From an uncultured Steroidobacter sp. (GTDB lineage Bacteria; Pseudomonadota; Gammaproteobacteria; Steroidobacterales; Steroidobacteraceae): a stretch of DNA of 64,000 nucleotides. A model generated the notes under the pieces. That model saw nothing but the letters and a program-made list of their open reading frames with translations. It did not search any database and was not told the origin of the DNA. The stretch covers positions 45,084 to 109,083 of the forward strand of contig NZ_CALFXI010000004.1 of the NCBI RefSeq assembly GCF_937958065.1. The letters are read 5' to 3'. Positions 8,955 to 17,536 of the stretch are shown in pieces. Within the stretch, counting starts at the first letter, position 1. Every line of letters starts with the position of its first letter. Made by a program: the position numbers and the translations under genes.

Positions 8955-11318
8955 TCAGAAACTCTTCTGAAAGCGCAGGCCCATGCTCACGTCCTGGAAG
9001 TTGATGAGCTCGAAGCTCTGCAGGCGCTGATACTCGATATAGCCTGAAATGCCATGGACGAACTGCGCCGACAGGCCGGTCGCGAGCCGCCAGTAGGATT
9101 CATCCGGATTGTCGGTCTCCACCAGAATCGGCGGCGTGCTGGCAGCGTTCGGATCAGCGGCGAAACGCACACCGAAGACATCGACGTCGTCCTTGAACTC
9201 ACGCACGTAGTCGACGCGCAGGTGAGGCAGCAACACGCCCCAGCTCAGATTCCATGCGTACGTGACGCGAAAGCCCAGGTTGCCGGTGAAGGATTGGAAC
9301 GTCTGCTTGTCGTAGATGAGGTTCAAACCGCCGGCACCTCGCTCGGTGAAGCTGTCGATGCCGGCATCGATGTAGAAGAATCCCAGCGTAGGCGACAACG
9401 TCAGGCCGCCGAGCAGGAAGTCATAGCCGCCCGACACGCCGGCGCTATAGGTCATGCCATCGGTATTGCCGCGTGCGTCGACGTCCACCAGGCCCGAGCC
9501 GTCCACATAAGTGATATTGCGATCGGCGACGTAGTCGGCGTTGGCGACGTTGATGATGGCATCGAAGTACAGGTTCTGGGCTGCGTACGCGGAGCCGTAC
9601 AGCGAGATGGCCCATGTATCGGTGTCGAGCCCGCCCTCGTTGCGCGGATTGAAGTCGATGCTCGACTGTCCGTACGCGAGCGACACGCCGCCGACCAGCT
9701 TGTCGCTGAAGCGGTAGTCGAGACCACCGACGAGCGCCCACTGATCGGCATCGAATGCCGGGCTGCTGTTGCTGCGATCCTTGTTGCCGAAGCTGTAACT
9801 GCCGCGCGCCCACATACCCCACTTGTCGCTGAGCAGGCCGCCGGGCTCATCGGCGCTGGCGCCGCCGCCCAACACGCCCTTCACCATGTCGTGCAGCTGT
9901 GCCAGCGGCACCGACTTGCCATCGACGACGATATTCAGACCGGCGAGGCTGAGTCCCTTGGCGCCGCCCCGCAGCGCCATCAAACGATCCATCACGCTGG
10001 CGTATTGAGTGTTTGCAAACAGCAGCGTCTGCGTACGGGCCACGGCGAAGTCGTCGGCGACCAGTTCATCGAGCGCATCGATCTGATTCTCGGTGGTGTT
10101 GTCGATCTGCAAGCCATTGCACCGGATCAGCAGATCCTGCTGATCGCCACTGAGCTCCGAGAGCCCGCGCAACTGGCCGCAGATGCGGTCCAATGCCAGC
10201 GCCACGCGTCGCTGATTCGGCGACAGATTGGGAAGATCGGCCAGGGTCGTGATCACGGGCCCCGCGGCGACCGTGATCATCACCGTGTCGGTTGCCTGCA
10301 GACCTGCATTGTCGATGACCAGCAGCTGGATGAGGTTCTCACCATTGGGCAGACGAGCCTGCAGGGTCGGCGAGTTGCTCGTGCCGAGCAGGGTTTGCGT
10401 CTCGCCATCGGTGATGCGAGACCAGCGATAGGTCACGATCGTGCCATCGGCGTCGGTGGATAAACTGCCGTCGAGGGTAACGTCTTCGCCGTCTTCATTG
10501 TCGGTGTCGGCAACGGTGCGATCCGCGCCCGCATTCGCAGTAGGTCCCGTTGCGTTGCCGATCGTGATCGTGACGTCAGCGCGGGTCCATGCACCGGTTG
10601 CGTCGGTGACGATCAGGTGCATCTGCGAAACGCCGTCGGGCAGCGGGATGGTTGGAGACGGTGACGTGGAAAGCTGTGTTTCGCCGTCGCTGCCGTACCA
10701 GGCATAGGTGAGCGACTCGCCTTCCGGATCGCTGGCGGTCGCGCTGAACGTCACCTTCTCGCCGGGCGAGCCGTCCGTATCGCCGACTGTGCGGCTGCCG
10801 CCGTCGATACTCACGACCGGAGCTTGGTTCAGATCCGCGCACGCACGCTCCTGGGCCTCGTTACCGCGAGTGACGATGCCCCCGCCAGGAGCATCGTTGA
10901 TCAGCATGCCGGGGCTGCTGCCGCTTTCATGCAGCGCATTGGTGGCCGTGAGCGGCACGGACAGAACGTCGCCCGGAGTGGGCGTGTAGTTGTCATTGTG
11001 TATCAGAACGCAGACACCGCCTGCGTCGTTCGGATCATAAACTTCGATGCTCAGATTGCTCGGCCGGGTGACGCCGCCGTTATTGAGCAGCAGGACGCGT
11101 TGCTCGGTCCCGATATCGATCTCAGGCGAGCCGCTGACCGCGCCGGCCGCGCGCAAATTGACGATGACGTTGTGGCCGATCGTGGGAATGGGAATATTGA
11201 CCTGGCTGCTGAACATCGGCGGAATCGCCTGCGCCAGCGGCGCCATGGCGAGCAGCGTCGCGCCGCCCAGCCATGTCGCCAATGCCTGTCCGGCCGCTCT
11301 GAGCGCGGTCACCTTCAT
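8955..11318 (-). CDS. Autotransporter with two PKD/Ig-like domains
   Basis: Protein of 787 residues. A signal peptide ends near AQAIPP (about 30). An N-terminal domain covers about 35-160. Two PKD/cadherin-like beta-sandwich repeats follow at about 166-253 and 257-351 (NQAPVVSIDGG; GPTANAGADRTV). A helical linker runs from about 360 to 495, and a C-terminal autotransporter beta-barrel from about 498 to 787 starts KWGMWARGSYSFG and ends in Phe, as outer-membrane proteins do. AGGAGAG lies eight bases upstream of the ATG. There is no protease or adhesin motif in the passenger, so its ligand is unknown. It is the first gene of a pair with the secreted caspase-like protein. Confidence 0.87.
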   Translation of the reverse strand: MKVTALRAAGQALATWLGGATLLAMAPLAQAIPPMFSSQVNIPIPTIGHNVIVNLRAAGAVSGSPEIDIGTEQRVLLLNNGGVTRPSNLSIEVYDPNDAGGVCVLIHNDNYTPTPGDVLSVPLTATNALHESGSSPGMLINDAPGGGIVTRGNEAQERACADLNQAPVVSIDGGSRTVGDTDGSPGEKVTFSATASDPEGESLTYAWYGSDGETQLSTSPSPTIPLPDGVSQMHLIVTDATGAWTRADVTITIGNATGPTANAGADRTVADTDNEDGEDVTLDGSLSTDADGTIVTYRWSRITDGETQTLLGTSNSPTLQARLPNGENLIQLLVIDNAGLQATDTVMITVAAGPVITTLADLPNLSPNQRRVALALDRICGQLRGLSELSGDQQDLLIRCNGLQIDNTTENQIDALDELVADDFAVARTQTLLFANTQYASVMDRLMALRGGAKGLSLAGLNIVVDGKSVPLAQLHDMVKGVLGGGASADEPGGLLSDKWGMWARGSYSFGNKDRSNSSPAFDADQWALVGGLDYRFSDKLVGGVSLAYGQSSIDFNPRNEGGLDTDTWAISLYGSAYAAQNLYFDAIINVANADYVADRNITYVDGSGLVDVDARGNTDGMTYSAGVSGGYDFLLGGLTLSPTLGFFYIDAGIDSFTERGAGGLNLIYDKQTFQSFTGNLGFRVTYAWNLSWGVLLPHLRVDYVREFKDDVDVFGVRFAADPNAASTPPILVETDNPDESYWRLATGLSAQFVHGISGYIEYQRLQSFELINFQDVSMGLRFQKSF

Positions 11319-11490
11319 CGCAAGCTCTCCTGACTCGATTATTCGTATTGGCTAGCCCGCGCGACGCGTATCCATCCGCCACTATCGCGCGATCGCAACG
11401 GGTCTGAAGTGCAAGCGCACGACCTCTCAGCGTCGCAAACTGTGCCGCCCTGGTTGACTTCTATTGTGACGCAGGTCGCAATCGCGTGTC

Positions 11491-12306
11491 ATGATTCTCA
11501 GGGTTGCCCTCAATGCCGTGTTGCTCACATTGCTCCTCAGCGGCTGCATGTCCGCCGGGCAGCGGCAGGATCAGCGCGCCCGCGCGGCGGGCCTGGAGAT
11601 CGTTCAGGTTGAGGCCGGCGCGTTTCCCAGCATCGTCTACCTGAAACGCAGCACCACCGCCGATCATGCCAGCGCGCCGCTGACGATTTTTCTGGAAAGC
11701 GACGGCATTCCCTGGCTCGGCCGCATCCCCAGTGACGATCCCACTTCGCGTCGGCCGGTCGCGCTGGAAATGTTGATCCAGGCACCGGCGCCGGCCGCGT
11801 ATGTCACACGCCCGTGCTACAACGGCCTTCGATCGGATAAATGCAACTTCGAGCTGTGGACCGGTGGGCGCTACTCCTCCGAAGTCGTCGAAAGCATGGT
11901 CGCAACTGTGCGAGACACACAGCATCGCGTGGGCGCCGAGCGCGTTGCGTTGGTTGGATATAGCGGGGGCGGCGCGCTTGCAGTGCTGGTCGCGGAACGG
12001 CTGGAGAATGTTGCTTCGGTCATTACGGTCGCGGCCAATCTGGATACAGATGCCTGGACCGACCACCACCAGTATCTGCGCCTGTCGCAATCGTTGAATC
12101 CGGCGCTGAGCGAACAGCCCCATCCGTGGCCCGAGTTACATCTGCGCGGCTCGAACGACCGGATCGTGCCACCCGCGACCACAGAGCGATACTTCAAGCG
12201 CTATCCCCAGGCGCAACAGCGAACGATTCAAGACTTCGATCACGTTTGCTGCTGGGTGCGCGACTGGCGGACGCTCAACGTGACTCCCACTCCGCCCGCG
12301 CCTTGA
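11491..12306 (+). CDS. Lipoprotein with alpha/beta-hydrolase fold
   Basis: Protein of 271 residues. A lipobox (LLLSGC, Cys19) marks it as a lipoprotein. The nucleophile elbow is GYSGGG, with a likely Asp in SNDRIVPP and a His in DFDHVCCW, so a Ser-Asp-His triad is present in order. It is probably an envelope esterase or lipase; the substrate is unknown. The 3' end overlaps the convergent glycerophosphodiesterase gene by 32 nt. The upstream gap to the divergent autotransporter gene is 172 bases and must hold both promoters. Confidence 0.8.
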   Translation: MILRVALNAVLLTLLLSGCMSAGQRQDQRARAAGLEIVQVEAGAFPSIVYLKRSTTADHASAPLTIFLESDGIPWLGRIPSDDPTSRRPVALEMLIQAPAPAAYVTRPCYNGLRSDKCNFELWTGGRYSSEVVESMVATVRDTQHRVGAERVALVGYSGGGALAVLVAERLENVASVITVAANLDTDAWTDHHQYLRLSQSLNPALSEQPHPWPELHLRGSNDRIVPPATTERYFKRYPQAQQRTIQDFDHVCCWVRDWRTLNVTPTPPAP

Positions 12307-13375
12307 GCGCAGTATCGGAGAAATCCGAGAACACGCCGTCGATGCCCAATTCGTAAAAGCGCCGATACTCCTGCAGGGGATCGCTGTTGTACTCGGGCGC
12401 GAGCGTGGCCGGCTCGTTGCGAAATGTATATGTGTGCACACGCAGACCGGCTCGATGAGCCTGCTCGATCACAGTGGTCGTGAGCAGCTTCGGCTGCCCG
12501 ATATCACGCAGGATCTGGCGCTTCCATGGCCCGATCGCGTTCGCGTACTTCGCGACGTCGGCCAGGCTCTTCGGTCGCTCGCCGCCCCGCTCGTCGCCGT
12601 AATCAGGAATGTCGACGCCGACCACTCGGGTGCCGCTGTCGTCGTAGATGAGCGCTCCCTCCTCCAGCAGCTGCACCAGCGGCAAGGGCGTCTTCGCTCG
12701 CAGATACTGCAGGTTCGCACTCTCGAACGACTGAATGAAAATCGGCGTGCCCGGCCGATTCAAACCGCGCCGGTTCAGCGCATCCAGCAGCCGATCTTCC
12801 AACGGCAAGCGCAGCTGCAAATGAAACGCCGGATGTTTGGTTTCGGGATAGAGGCCGATGCGACGGCCGCGCTGCGCCGACTCCCGCTCGACCAGATCGA
12901 GAATCTCCTCGAACGTCGGCACGGTGAACTGACCATCGAACTGTTTCGAGCGCGCCGGATTCGGCTGTACTGCGCGCAGCTGACGAATTTCCGCGAGCGT
13001 GAAATCGCTGGCGAAAAAGCCGGTGACCTGTTTGCCGTCGAGCGTCTTGGTGGTCCGGCGCGAGGCGAACTCGGGCCGCGACTTCACATCGGTGGTGTCA
13101 TCCAGCAAAGGCTCGTGTCGCGCGATCAAATGACCGTCGCGTGTCGCGACCAGATCGGGCTCGACATAATCGGCGCCGAGCTCGATGGCGAGCAAATACG
13201 ACGCAAGCGTGTGCTCGGGCCGATACCCCGAGGCGCCACGATGAGCGATCACCAGCGGCGTTGTGCCGTCCAGCGTCGCCCATTTGCCGTTCGTCGCAGT
13301 AGATTGCGCTTGCGCCGTTCCGCTCATCGTCAGCACCATCGCCAGAAACAAACCCAGACCGAGAGGCCGGCGCAC
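12275..13375 (-). CDS. Secreted glycerophosphodiester phosphodiesterase (GlpQ-like)
   Basis: Protein of 366 residues from the GTG at 13375. It has a signal peptide (GLGLFLAMVLTMSGTAQAQ) and the GDPD core: HRGASGYRPEHTLASY, then GADYVEPDLVATRDGHLIARHE with the metal-binding Glu/Asp and second His, and YPETKHP. GlpQ enzymes release glycerol-3-phosphate from deacylated phospholipids in the periplasm. The GTG sits 2 nt after the stop of the upstream SDR gene, so the pair is translationally linked. The much longer open frame upstream is antisense shadow of the SDR gene. Confidence 0.9.
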   Translation of the reverse strand: MRRPLGLGLFLAMVLTMSGTAQAQSTATNGKWATLDGTTPLVIAHRGASGYRPEHTLASYLLAIELGADYVEPDLVATRDGHLIARHEPLLDDTTDVKSRPEFASRRTTKTLDGKQVTGFFASDFTLAEIRQLRAVQPNPARSKQFDGQFTVPTFEEILDLVERESAQRGRRIGLYPETKHPAFHLQLRLPLEDRLLDALNRRGLNRPGTPIFIQSFESANLQYLRAKTPLPLVQLLEEGALIYDDSGTRVVGVDIPDYGDERGGERPKSLADVAKYANAIGPWKRQILRDIGQPKLLTTTVIEQAHRAGLRVHTYTFRNEPATLAPEYNSDPLQEYRRFYELGIDGVFSDFSDTALKARAEWESR

Positions 13376-13377
13376 GG

Positions 13378-14208
13378 TCAGTCGACGAAGAAATCCGGCT
13401 GGAATTGCCGGTTGCCGGGCGTGACCGCGTACTGGTCGAGGTCCGTCGTGCCCGCGCTGGCCAGCACTTCGTCGTCGATGAAGAAGTTGCCAGTGCAAGT
13501 GCGGGGATCGCGCGTCAGGATGGCGTGCGCCGCATCGGCCATGATTTCCGGCTTGCGGCCCTTCTTCGGATCGGCCAAAGCAATCACGTTCAACGCCGCT
13601 GTCGCGATGACGGTGCGCGGCCACAATGCGTTGACGCCGATGCCGTCGGCACGAAACTCTTCCGCCATGCCGAGCACGCACATGCTCATGCCGTACTTCG
13701 CCATCGTGTACGCGACGTGGGGCGCGAACCAGCGCGGCTTCATGCTGAGCGGCGGCGACAGATTGAGAATGTGAGGATTGCGGCCTGCCCGGGCCGACTC
13801 CTTGAGATGCGGCAGACAGGCCTGCGAGCACACGAACGTGCCGCGGACATTGACGCCGAACATCAGATCGAAGCGTTTCATCGGCGTGTCGAGCGTGCCA
13901 GTGAGCGAAATCGCGCTGGCATTGTTCACCAGGATATCGACACCGCCGAACTGCGCGGCGGTTTTCTTCACCGCTTCCGCAACAGCATTCTCGTCGCGAA
14001 TATCGACCTGCATGGGCAACGCCCTGCCGCCGGCGGCTTCGATGGCTTCGGCCGCGGTGTGAATCGTGCCGGGCAATTTCGGATTGGGTTGATCGCTCTT
14101 GGCTGCGATCGCGATGTTGGCGCCATCCTGCGCCGCCCGCACCGCAATCGCCAGGCCGATGCCGCGCGAGGCGCCCGAGATGAAGAGGGTCTTGCCGCGA
14201 AGAGACAT
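13378..14208 (-). CDS. SDR-family oxidoreductase, HSDL2-like
   Basis: Protein of 276 residues with FISGASRGIG at the N-terminus, a longer loop after the second strand (AAKSDQPNPKLPGTIHTA) typical of the hydroxysteroid dehydrogenase-like 2 group, ILVNNASAI, and the active-site YTMAKYG. The usual Ser before Tyr is in the LNLSPPLS stretch. Cofactor preference is not clear. It precedes the glycerophosphodiesterase gene by 2 nt. Steroid or fatty-acyl substrates are possible from the family, but nothing in the neighbourhood decides it. Confidence 0.87.
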   Translation of the reverse strand: MSLRGKTLFISGASRGIGLAIAVRAAQDGANIAIAAKSDQPNPKLPGTIHTAAEAIEAAGGRALPMQVDIRDENAVAEAVKKTAAQFGGVDILVNNASAISLTGTLDTPMKRFDLMFGVNVRGTFVCSQACLPHLKESARAGRNPHILNLSPPLSMKPRWFAPHVAYTMAKYGMSMCVLGMAEEFRADGIGVNALWPRTVIATAALNVIALADPKKGRKPEIMADAAHAILTRDPRTCTGNFFIDDEVLASAGTTDLDQYAVTPGNRQFQPDFFVD

Positions 14209-14323
14209 GCGAAGCTCCGACGGGTTGAAAGACGGCCCATCATAGGCTCGATTCGCACAACGAGCATAGCGGCGACTTTTCCAGTCGAGTGCGCGGTCCT
14301 ACTGTCGGGCAGTAGCGGCAGGC

Positions 14324-14482
14324 CTCGTCATATAGTCGAGTGGCCAACGACACTGGATATTACAAGCCAATCACCCGAAGCCCGATGCACCGGCACCGCA
14401 CACTTTCACCTTGCCGAAGGTGAAAGTGCCGGTGCTGATGTTCCATGGACTGGAGGATCAAGCGCTCCTGCCGGGCGCGCTG
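14324..14482 (+). pseudogene. Frameshifted C-terminal remnant of an epoxide-hydrolase-type alpha/beta hydrolase
   Basis: From about 14411 the frame reads LPKVKVPVLMFHGLEDQALL, the characteristic strand and Asp loop before the last helix of epoxide hydrolases. Just upstream, NHPKPDAPAPHTF continues it. Restoring two single bases near 14355-14367 gives LDYYKANHPKP, the usual preceding segment. The N-terminal two thirds, including the nucleophile, are absent, and similarity stops after PGAL at 14482, where an inverted repeat begins. It is therefore a decayed gene fragment, not a functional gene. Confidence 0.65.
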
Positions 14483-14516
14483 CGCTCCCACCCCGTGTCG
14501 ACGACGGGAGCGCAGC
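14479..14516. terminator. Strong inverted repeat downstream of the Ig-fold gene
   Basis: Perfect 11-base arms GCTGCGCTCCC (14479-14489) and GGGAGCGCAGC (14506-14516) with a 16-base loop containing GTCGAC. It lies 14 bases past the stop of the minus-strand Ig-domain gene and starts exactly where the hydrolase remnant ends. There is no T-run, so it may be a Rho-assisted terminator or a rearrangement scar. Confidence 0.45.
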
Positions 14517-14529
14517 TCGCTACTTCCGA

Positions 14530-15468
14530 TTATCGAATGGTCTTCGACGCGGTGTTCGAGTTGGCGCTTTCAGCGCCGCTCGAAGAGTACGCGCGCACCG
14601 CGAAGTACCAGGTTCCCGCCGACAGATCCGGCACCACGTAACGGGTCACGCCCGCGTTGGCTACCTGGATGGTACGAGACAGATTGCTCGAGCTGGTGCC
14701 GTAATAGATGCGATAGCCAGCGAGATTGCTCAACGTCGAGCCGTCGGTGTTGCTGGTCGGCGGCGTCCAGCTGAGCGTGGCCGAGCCGTTGCTGCTGCCA
14801 GCGGCATTCACGGCAATGCTGAACGACGGCAGCGAAGTGCGATTGGTGCCATCGCTCGCGCTGATCGTGATGCCCGAGTAAGTGCCCACCTGCGCGGCGG
14901 TCGGCGTGCCAGTGAGCGCACCCGTCGAGGTGCTGAAGCTCGCCCAGGCCGGACGATTGGTGATCGACCAGGTGAGCGCGCGGCCTTCGGGATCCGAACC
15001 GGTCGGACGGAACGAGTAAGCGCTGCCCGCGGTCACCGAAGTCGGCGGCGTGCCGCTCAGGACCGGCGGACGATTGGTCGTGCCCCCGCTGCCATCTCTC
15101 CTGGTGGATGTGATCGAGAACGCCGGCAAAGTGGCCGTGCCCGTCGCACTCCTAACAGTGATGCGAATGTCCCCCCAGGTGCCCGGGCTCGCCGGCACCA
15201 CGCCTTCGAGACGTCCCGAGTACACCGAGAACGCCGCCCACGAGGGCTTGTTGACGATGGAATATCGCAGCGTCTTCTGCGCCACTGCCGGATCGTGCGC
15301 GGTCGGCCGCCAGCTGTAATAGGTATTCACATAGGCCGTCGTTTTCGGCGTGCCTGAAATCCTCGGCGCGGCCTGAGCGACGCTGGCAAACAGGGAGAAC
15401 GCACAGATGAAAGCGAAAAATACTGCGAACACGCCCAGGGCGGGCGTGCACTTGGTTGAAGTGCGCAT
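14530..15468 (-). CDS. Exported putative-Ig / fibronectin type III protein
   Basis: Protein of 312 residues from the ATG at 15468, which has GAGGA eight bases upstream. A signal peptide runs to about AQAAPRI. Two putative-Ig repeats follow (ISGTPKTTAYVNTYYSWRPT; LSGTPPTSVTAGSAYSFRPT), each with a PxWAxFS...GxLxGxP pattern. A C-terminal fibronectin type III domain begins near SATLSWTPPTSNTDGS and ends KTIR. There is no anchor or enzyme domain. It is likely a secreted or surface binding protein; ligand unknown. Confidence 0.82.
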   Translation of the reverse strand: MRTSTKCTPALGVFAVFFAFICAFSLFASVAQAAPRISGTPKTTAYVNTYYSWRPTAHDPAVAQKTLRYSIVNKPSWAAFSVYSGRLEGVVPASPGTWGDIRITVRSATGTATLPAFSITSTRRDGSGGTTNRPPVLSGTPPTSVTAGSAYSFRPTGSDPEGRALTWSITNRPAWASFSTSTGALTGTPTAAQVGTYSGITISASDGTNRTSLPSFSIAVNAAGSSNGSATLSWTPPTSNTDGSTLSNLAGYRIYYGTSSSNLSRTIQVANAGVTRYVVPDLSAGTWYFAVRAYSSSGAESANSNTASKTIR

Positions 15469-15847
15469 GGACAATCCTCGCGGGTATGACACGGGAGCCG
15501 CATGGCTTACGCAGCCGATGCAGCGCTCACCCAGAGTTGCGATCTAACGTTCTGCCTGACTCATCCTGGTCGGCCATCGCAGGCATGTAGGCTTGTCGAT
15601 GTGACGAAGTGTCGCTCGTGGGCGCGCGCAGTTAACGAAAAGAAATTCGTCGGCGCAAAATGTCGTAACGCTCAGACATGTCGGCAAACGCACTCACCCG
15701 GCATTTACAAACATTCGCATACTGTTTTTCAGCGGTGTTCGATCAGCAGGCTTGTTTGCAATAGGCCGATACCAGCAAAGGGATCAGGGCGAATTGGCTT
15801 ACGTGAAACACCGACGATGCTTCGCCCGGGTGAGCAGGCCGCGCAAC
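15469..15847. other. Intergenic region without a recognisable gene
   Basis: About 380 bases between the start of the Ig-fold gene and the end of a lipoprotein gene, both on the minus strand. Apparent frames on the plus strand lack ribosome sites and family similarity. It should contain the promoter of the Ig-fold gene; an AT-richer patch (AAACGAAAAGAAATTCG, around 15635-15655) is the only notable composition change. Confidence 0.5.
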
Positions 15848-16303
15848 TCAGCGCGGCATGTCGGGACAAACGCTCGGCACGCTCGCGACCACGAACGACT
15901 GCACCCGATCCTGTCCCGCGATCTGCAGCCGCAGCTCGTTTTCGTTCGGCATGGAAAGGGTCGCTTCGATGGGAATGGTCTCTTCGATCCAGCGAATGCG
16001 ATCGCCTGCCGCACCCCATTTGGAAATGCGATAGGTCTCGAAGCACGAGTCCATCAGCAACGTGCGGTCGGGAAGGAAAACCATCAGCGTGCCGCGCGAG
16101 TGTCCCGGCGTCGTGGAGACCCAGATTCTGCCGATGAAGCGGGGATCGGAGGGCTCGCCCAGTTCCTCAGTATCCGAGGACTGCGCGGTGGGCGCGGGTG
16201 GCGGTGGAGTGCGCGCAGCGGACTGTTCTTTGCTACAGGCGGTGGCGCCGAACAGCGCCACGGTCATCAACACGGCGAACCAAGCGGAGGATGGTTTGTA
16301 CAT
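15848..16303 (-). CDS. Small lipoprotein of unknown function
   Basis: Protein of 151 residues from the ATG at 16303, with a lipobox ending in FGATAC. A Pro/Ala-rich linker is followed by a compact C-terminal domain (RFIGRIWVSTTPGHSRGTLM ... DSCFETYRISKWG) that looks like a small beta-barrel, similar in shape to lipocalin-like or META/HslJ-type envelope proteins, though I cannot assign the family. It is the last gene of a four-gene minus-strand envelope cluster. The in-frame region upstream of 16303 lacks a signal-like start. Confidence 0.7.
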   Translation of the reverse strand: MYKPSSAWFAVLMTVALFGATACSKEQSAARTPPPPAPTAQSSDTEELGEPSDPRFIGRIWVSTTPGHSRGTLMVFLPDRTLLMDSCFETYRISKWGAAGDRIRWIEETIPIEATLSMPNENELRLQIAGQDRVQSFVVASVPSVCPDMPR

Positions 16304-16389
16304 GGAAGTCTTACCCCGACCAGACGTCGCCATATTACTCAACGAATGCCTCGGCGGTAGTCGCAGGCACGTGAGCTGGCCGATGCGAC

Positions 16390-17487
16390 TCACTGGAGCA
16401 CGGTCACGCCCGGGCCAAACGCGGACAACGCGCCGCTGCTCTCGACGCTGCCTTGAGCGCGCATCAGGCGCAGCTGCGCCTCCTGCATTTTCAGCTGGGC
16501 CTGCTGCTGCTTCTCGATCGCGGTCCGCTGCTCGAACGACAGGTACGGCGCAATCGCATCGAGCATGCGCTGATTGCGCTTTCGCATCGCGTCCAGCTGG
16601 CGTTCCATGTTGCTGCCGTCGAAGGCGCCATTGCTCGCCAGGCGCGCCATGGCGGGGGCCGCGCCCCGATTTACGGCCGCCGAATATTCATCCGCTTCGG
16701 CCTGCTGCGCCTGGGCCAGCGCCTTGAGCATGGACTTGCTCAAATCCTCGTTGAGCGGCAAGCCGCTCGCCGCCAGCGTGTTGCGCATGTTGTCCAGCTC
16801 ATAGCGCATGCCCATGGTGGATTGATATTCCTTCCATGCCTGCAGCCGGTCCTGGCCGAAGCGCGCGGCGATCTCGGCCTCGCTGCGGCGCTGATTCTCC
16901 TGGGCCTGCTCCGCAATCTTGCGATGACGCTCCTGCCTGGCCGCCGGATCGCTGGCCTCCAGGCCATCCATCTCCCAGACCGGCTGCATCACCTCGCTGG
17001 TGCGCAGCTGCTGATCGGCGAGCAGATCGAAGAACTGTTCGGCCTGTTGCGGATCCAGGCCCAGCTCGGCAATCACCCCGGGATACTGGCGCGCGAAATT
17101 GGCTCGGGTCTGCACCCGCATCGCCTCGCGATATTCCGGATCCTGCATCAACTGGCGCTGGCGCTCGCGGTGCTCGCGAAACGCGCGCATGCGGTCGTCA
17201 TGATTGGGCGGGCCCGGCAATACATTGGGGCCAGTGACGACAGCCACGGTCCTGGGCGTTTCCTGCGCCGGTGTGCCAGCCGCCGCGCGCGGGGGCTCGA
17301 CCGATCGCTGTTCGAGGATCAGTGGCGCAGTGGGTGCCGGTTGTTGCTGCTGGCCCTGCAGCGACGCGACCTGTGCCTGCAGCTCGGCGATCGTAGCCTC
17401 GCCCTCCTTCAGCTGTTTCACCAGGTGCAGGCTCAACAGGCCGAGGCCCAGCGACGAGGCCACCGAGATCAACACGACTTTGCTCAT
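16390..17487 (-). CDS. Membrane-anchored coiled-coil protein of unknown function
   Basis: Protein of 365 residues from the ATG at 17487 (AGGAG eight bases upstream). One N-terminal membrane segment (KVVLISVASSLGLGLLSLHL) is followed by a short coiled coil (LKEGEATIAELQAQVASLQ), a Pro/Ala-rich linker, and a long helical region rich in Arg, Gln and Met that contains the repeated theme of long charged helices (RMRAFREHRERQRQLMQDP, then MERQLDAMRKRNQRM). It probably sits in the inner membrane with the bulk in the periplasm. No family recognised. It is followed by the lipoprotein gene and preceded by the DUF3014 gene. Confidence 0.75.
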   Translation of the reverse strand: MSKVVLISVASSLGLGLLSLHLVKQLKEGEATIAELQAQVASLQGQQQQPAPTAPLILEQRSVEPPRAAAGTPAQETPRTVAVVTGPNVLPGPPNHDDRMRAFREHRERQRQLMQDPEYREAMRVQTRANFARQYPGVIAELGLDPQQAEQFFDLLADQQLRTSEVMQPVWEMDGLEASDPAARQERHRKIAEQAQENQRRSEAEIAARFGQDRLQAWKEYQSTMGMRYELDNMRNTLAASGLPLNEDLSKSMLKALAQAQQAEADEYSAAVNRGAAPAMARLASNGAFDGSNMERQLDAMRKRNQRMLDAIAPYLSFEQRTAIEKQQQAQLKMQEAQLRLMRAQGSVESSGALSAFGPGVTVLQ

Positions 17488-17536
17488 GATGACGCTCCTG
17501 TCTTCACTGACGCATGCCGCATGCAATGGCTGCGGC

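Noticed and set aside
13376..13831. N-terminal extension of the glycerophosphodiesterase frame
   Set aside because: It is antisense to the SDR gene, and the signal peptide begins at the GTG at 13375.
13405..15357. A 650-codon plus-strand frame across the SDR gene, the remnant and the Ig-fold gene
   Set aside because: It crosses several genes on the other strand, is Arg/Ala-rich and shows no domain; only 14324-14482 in another frame has real similarity.
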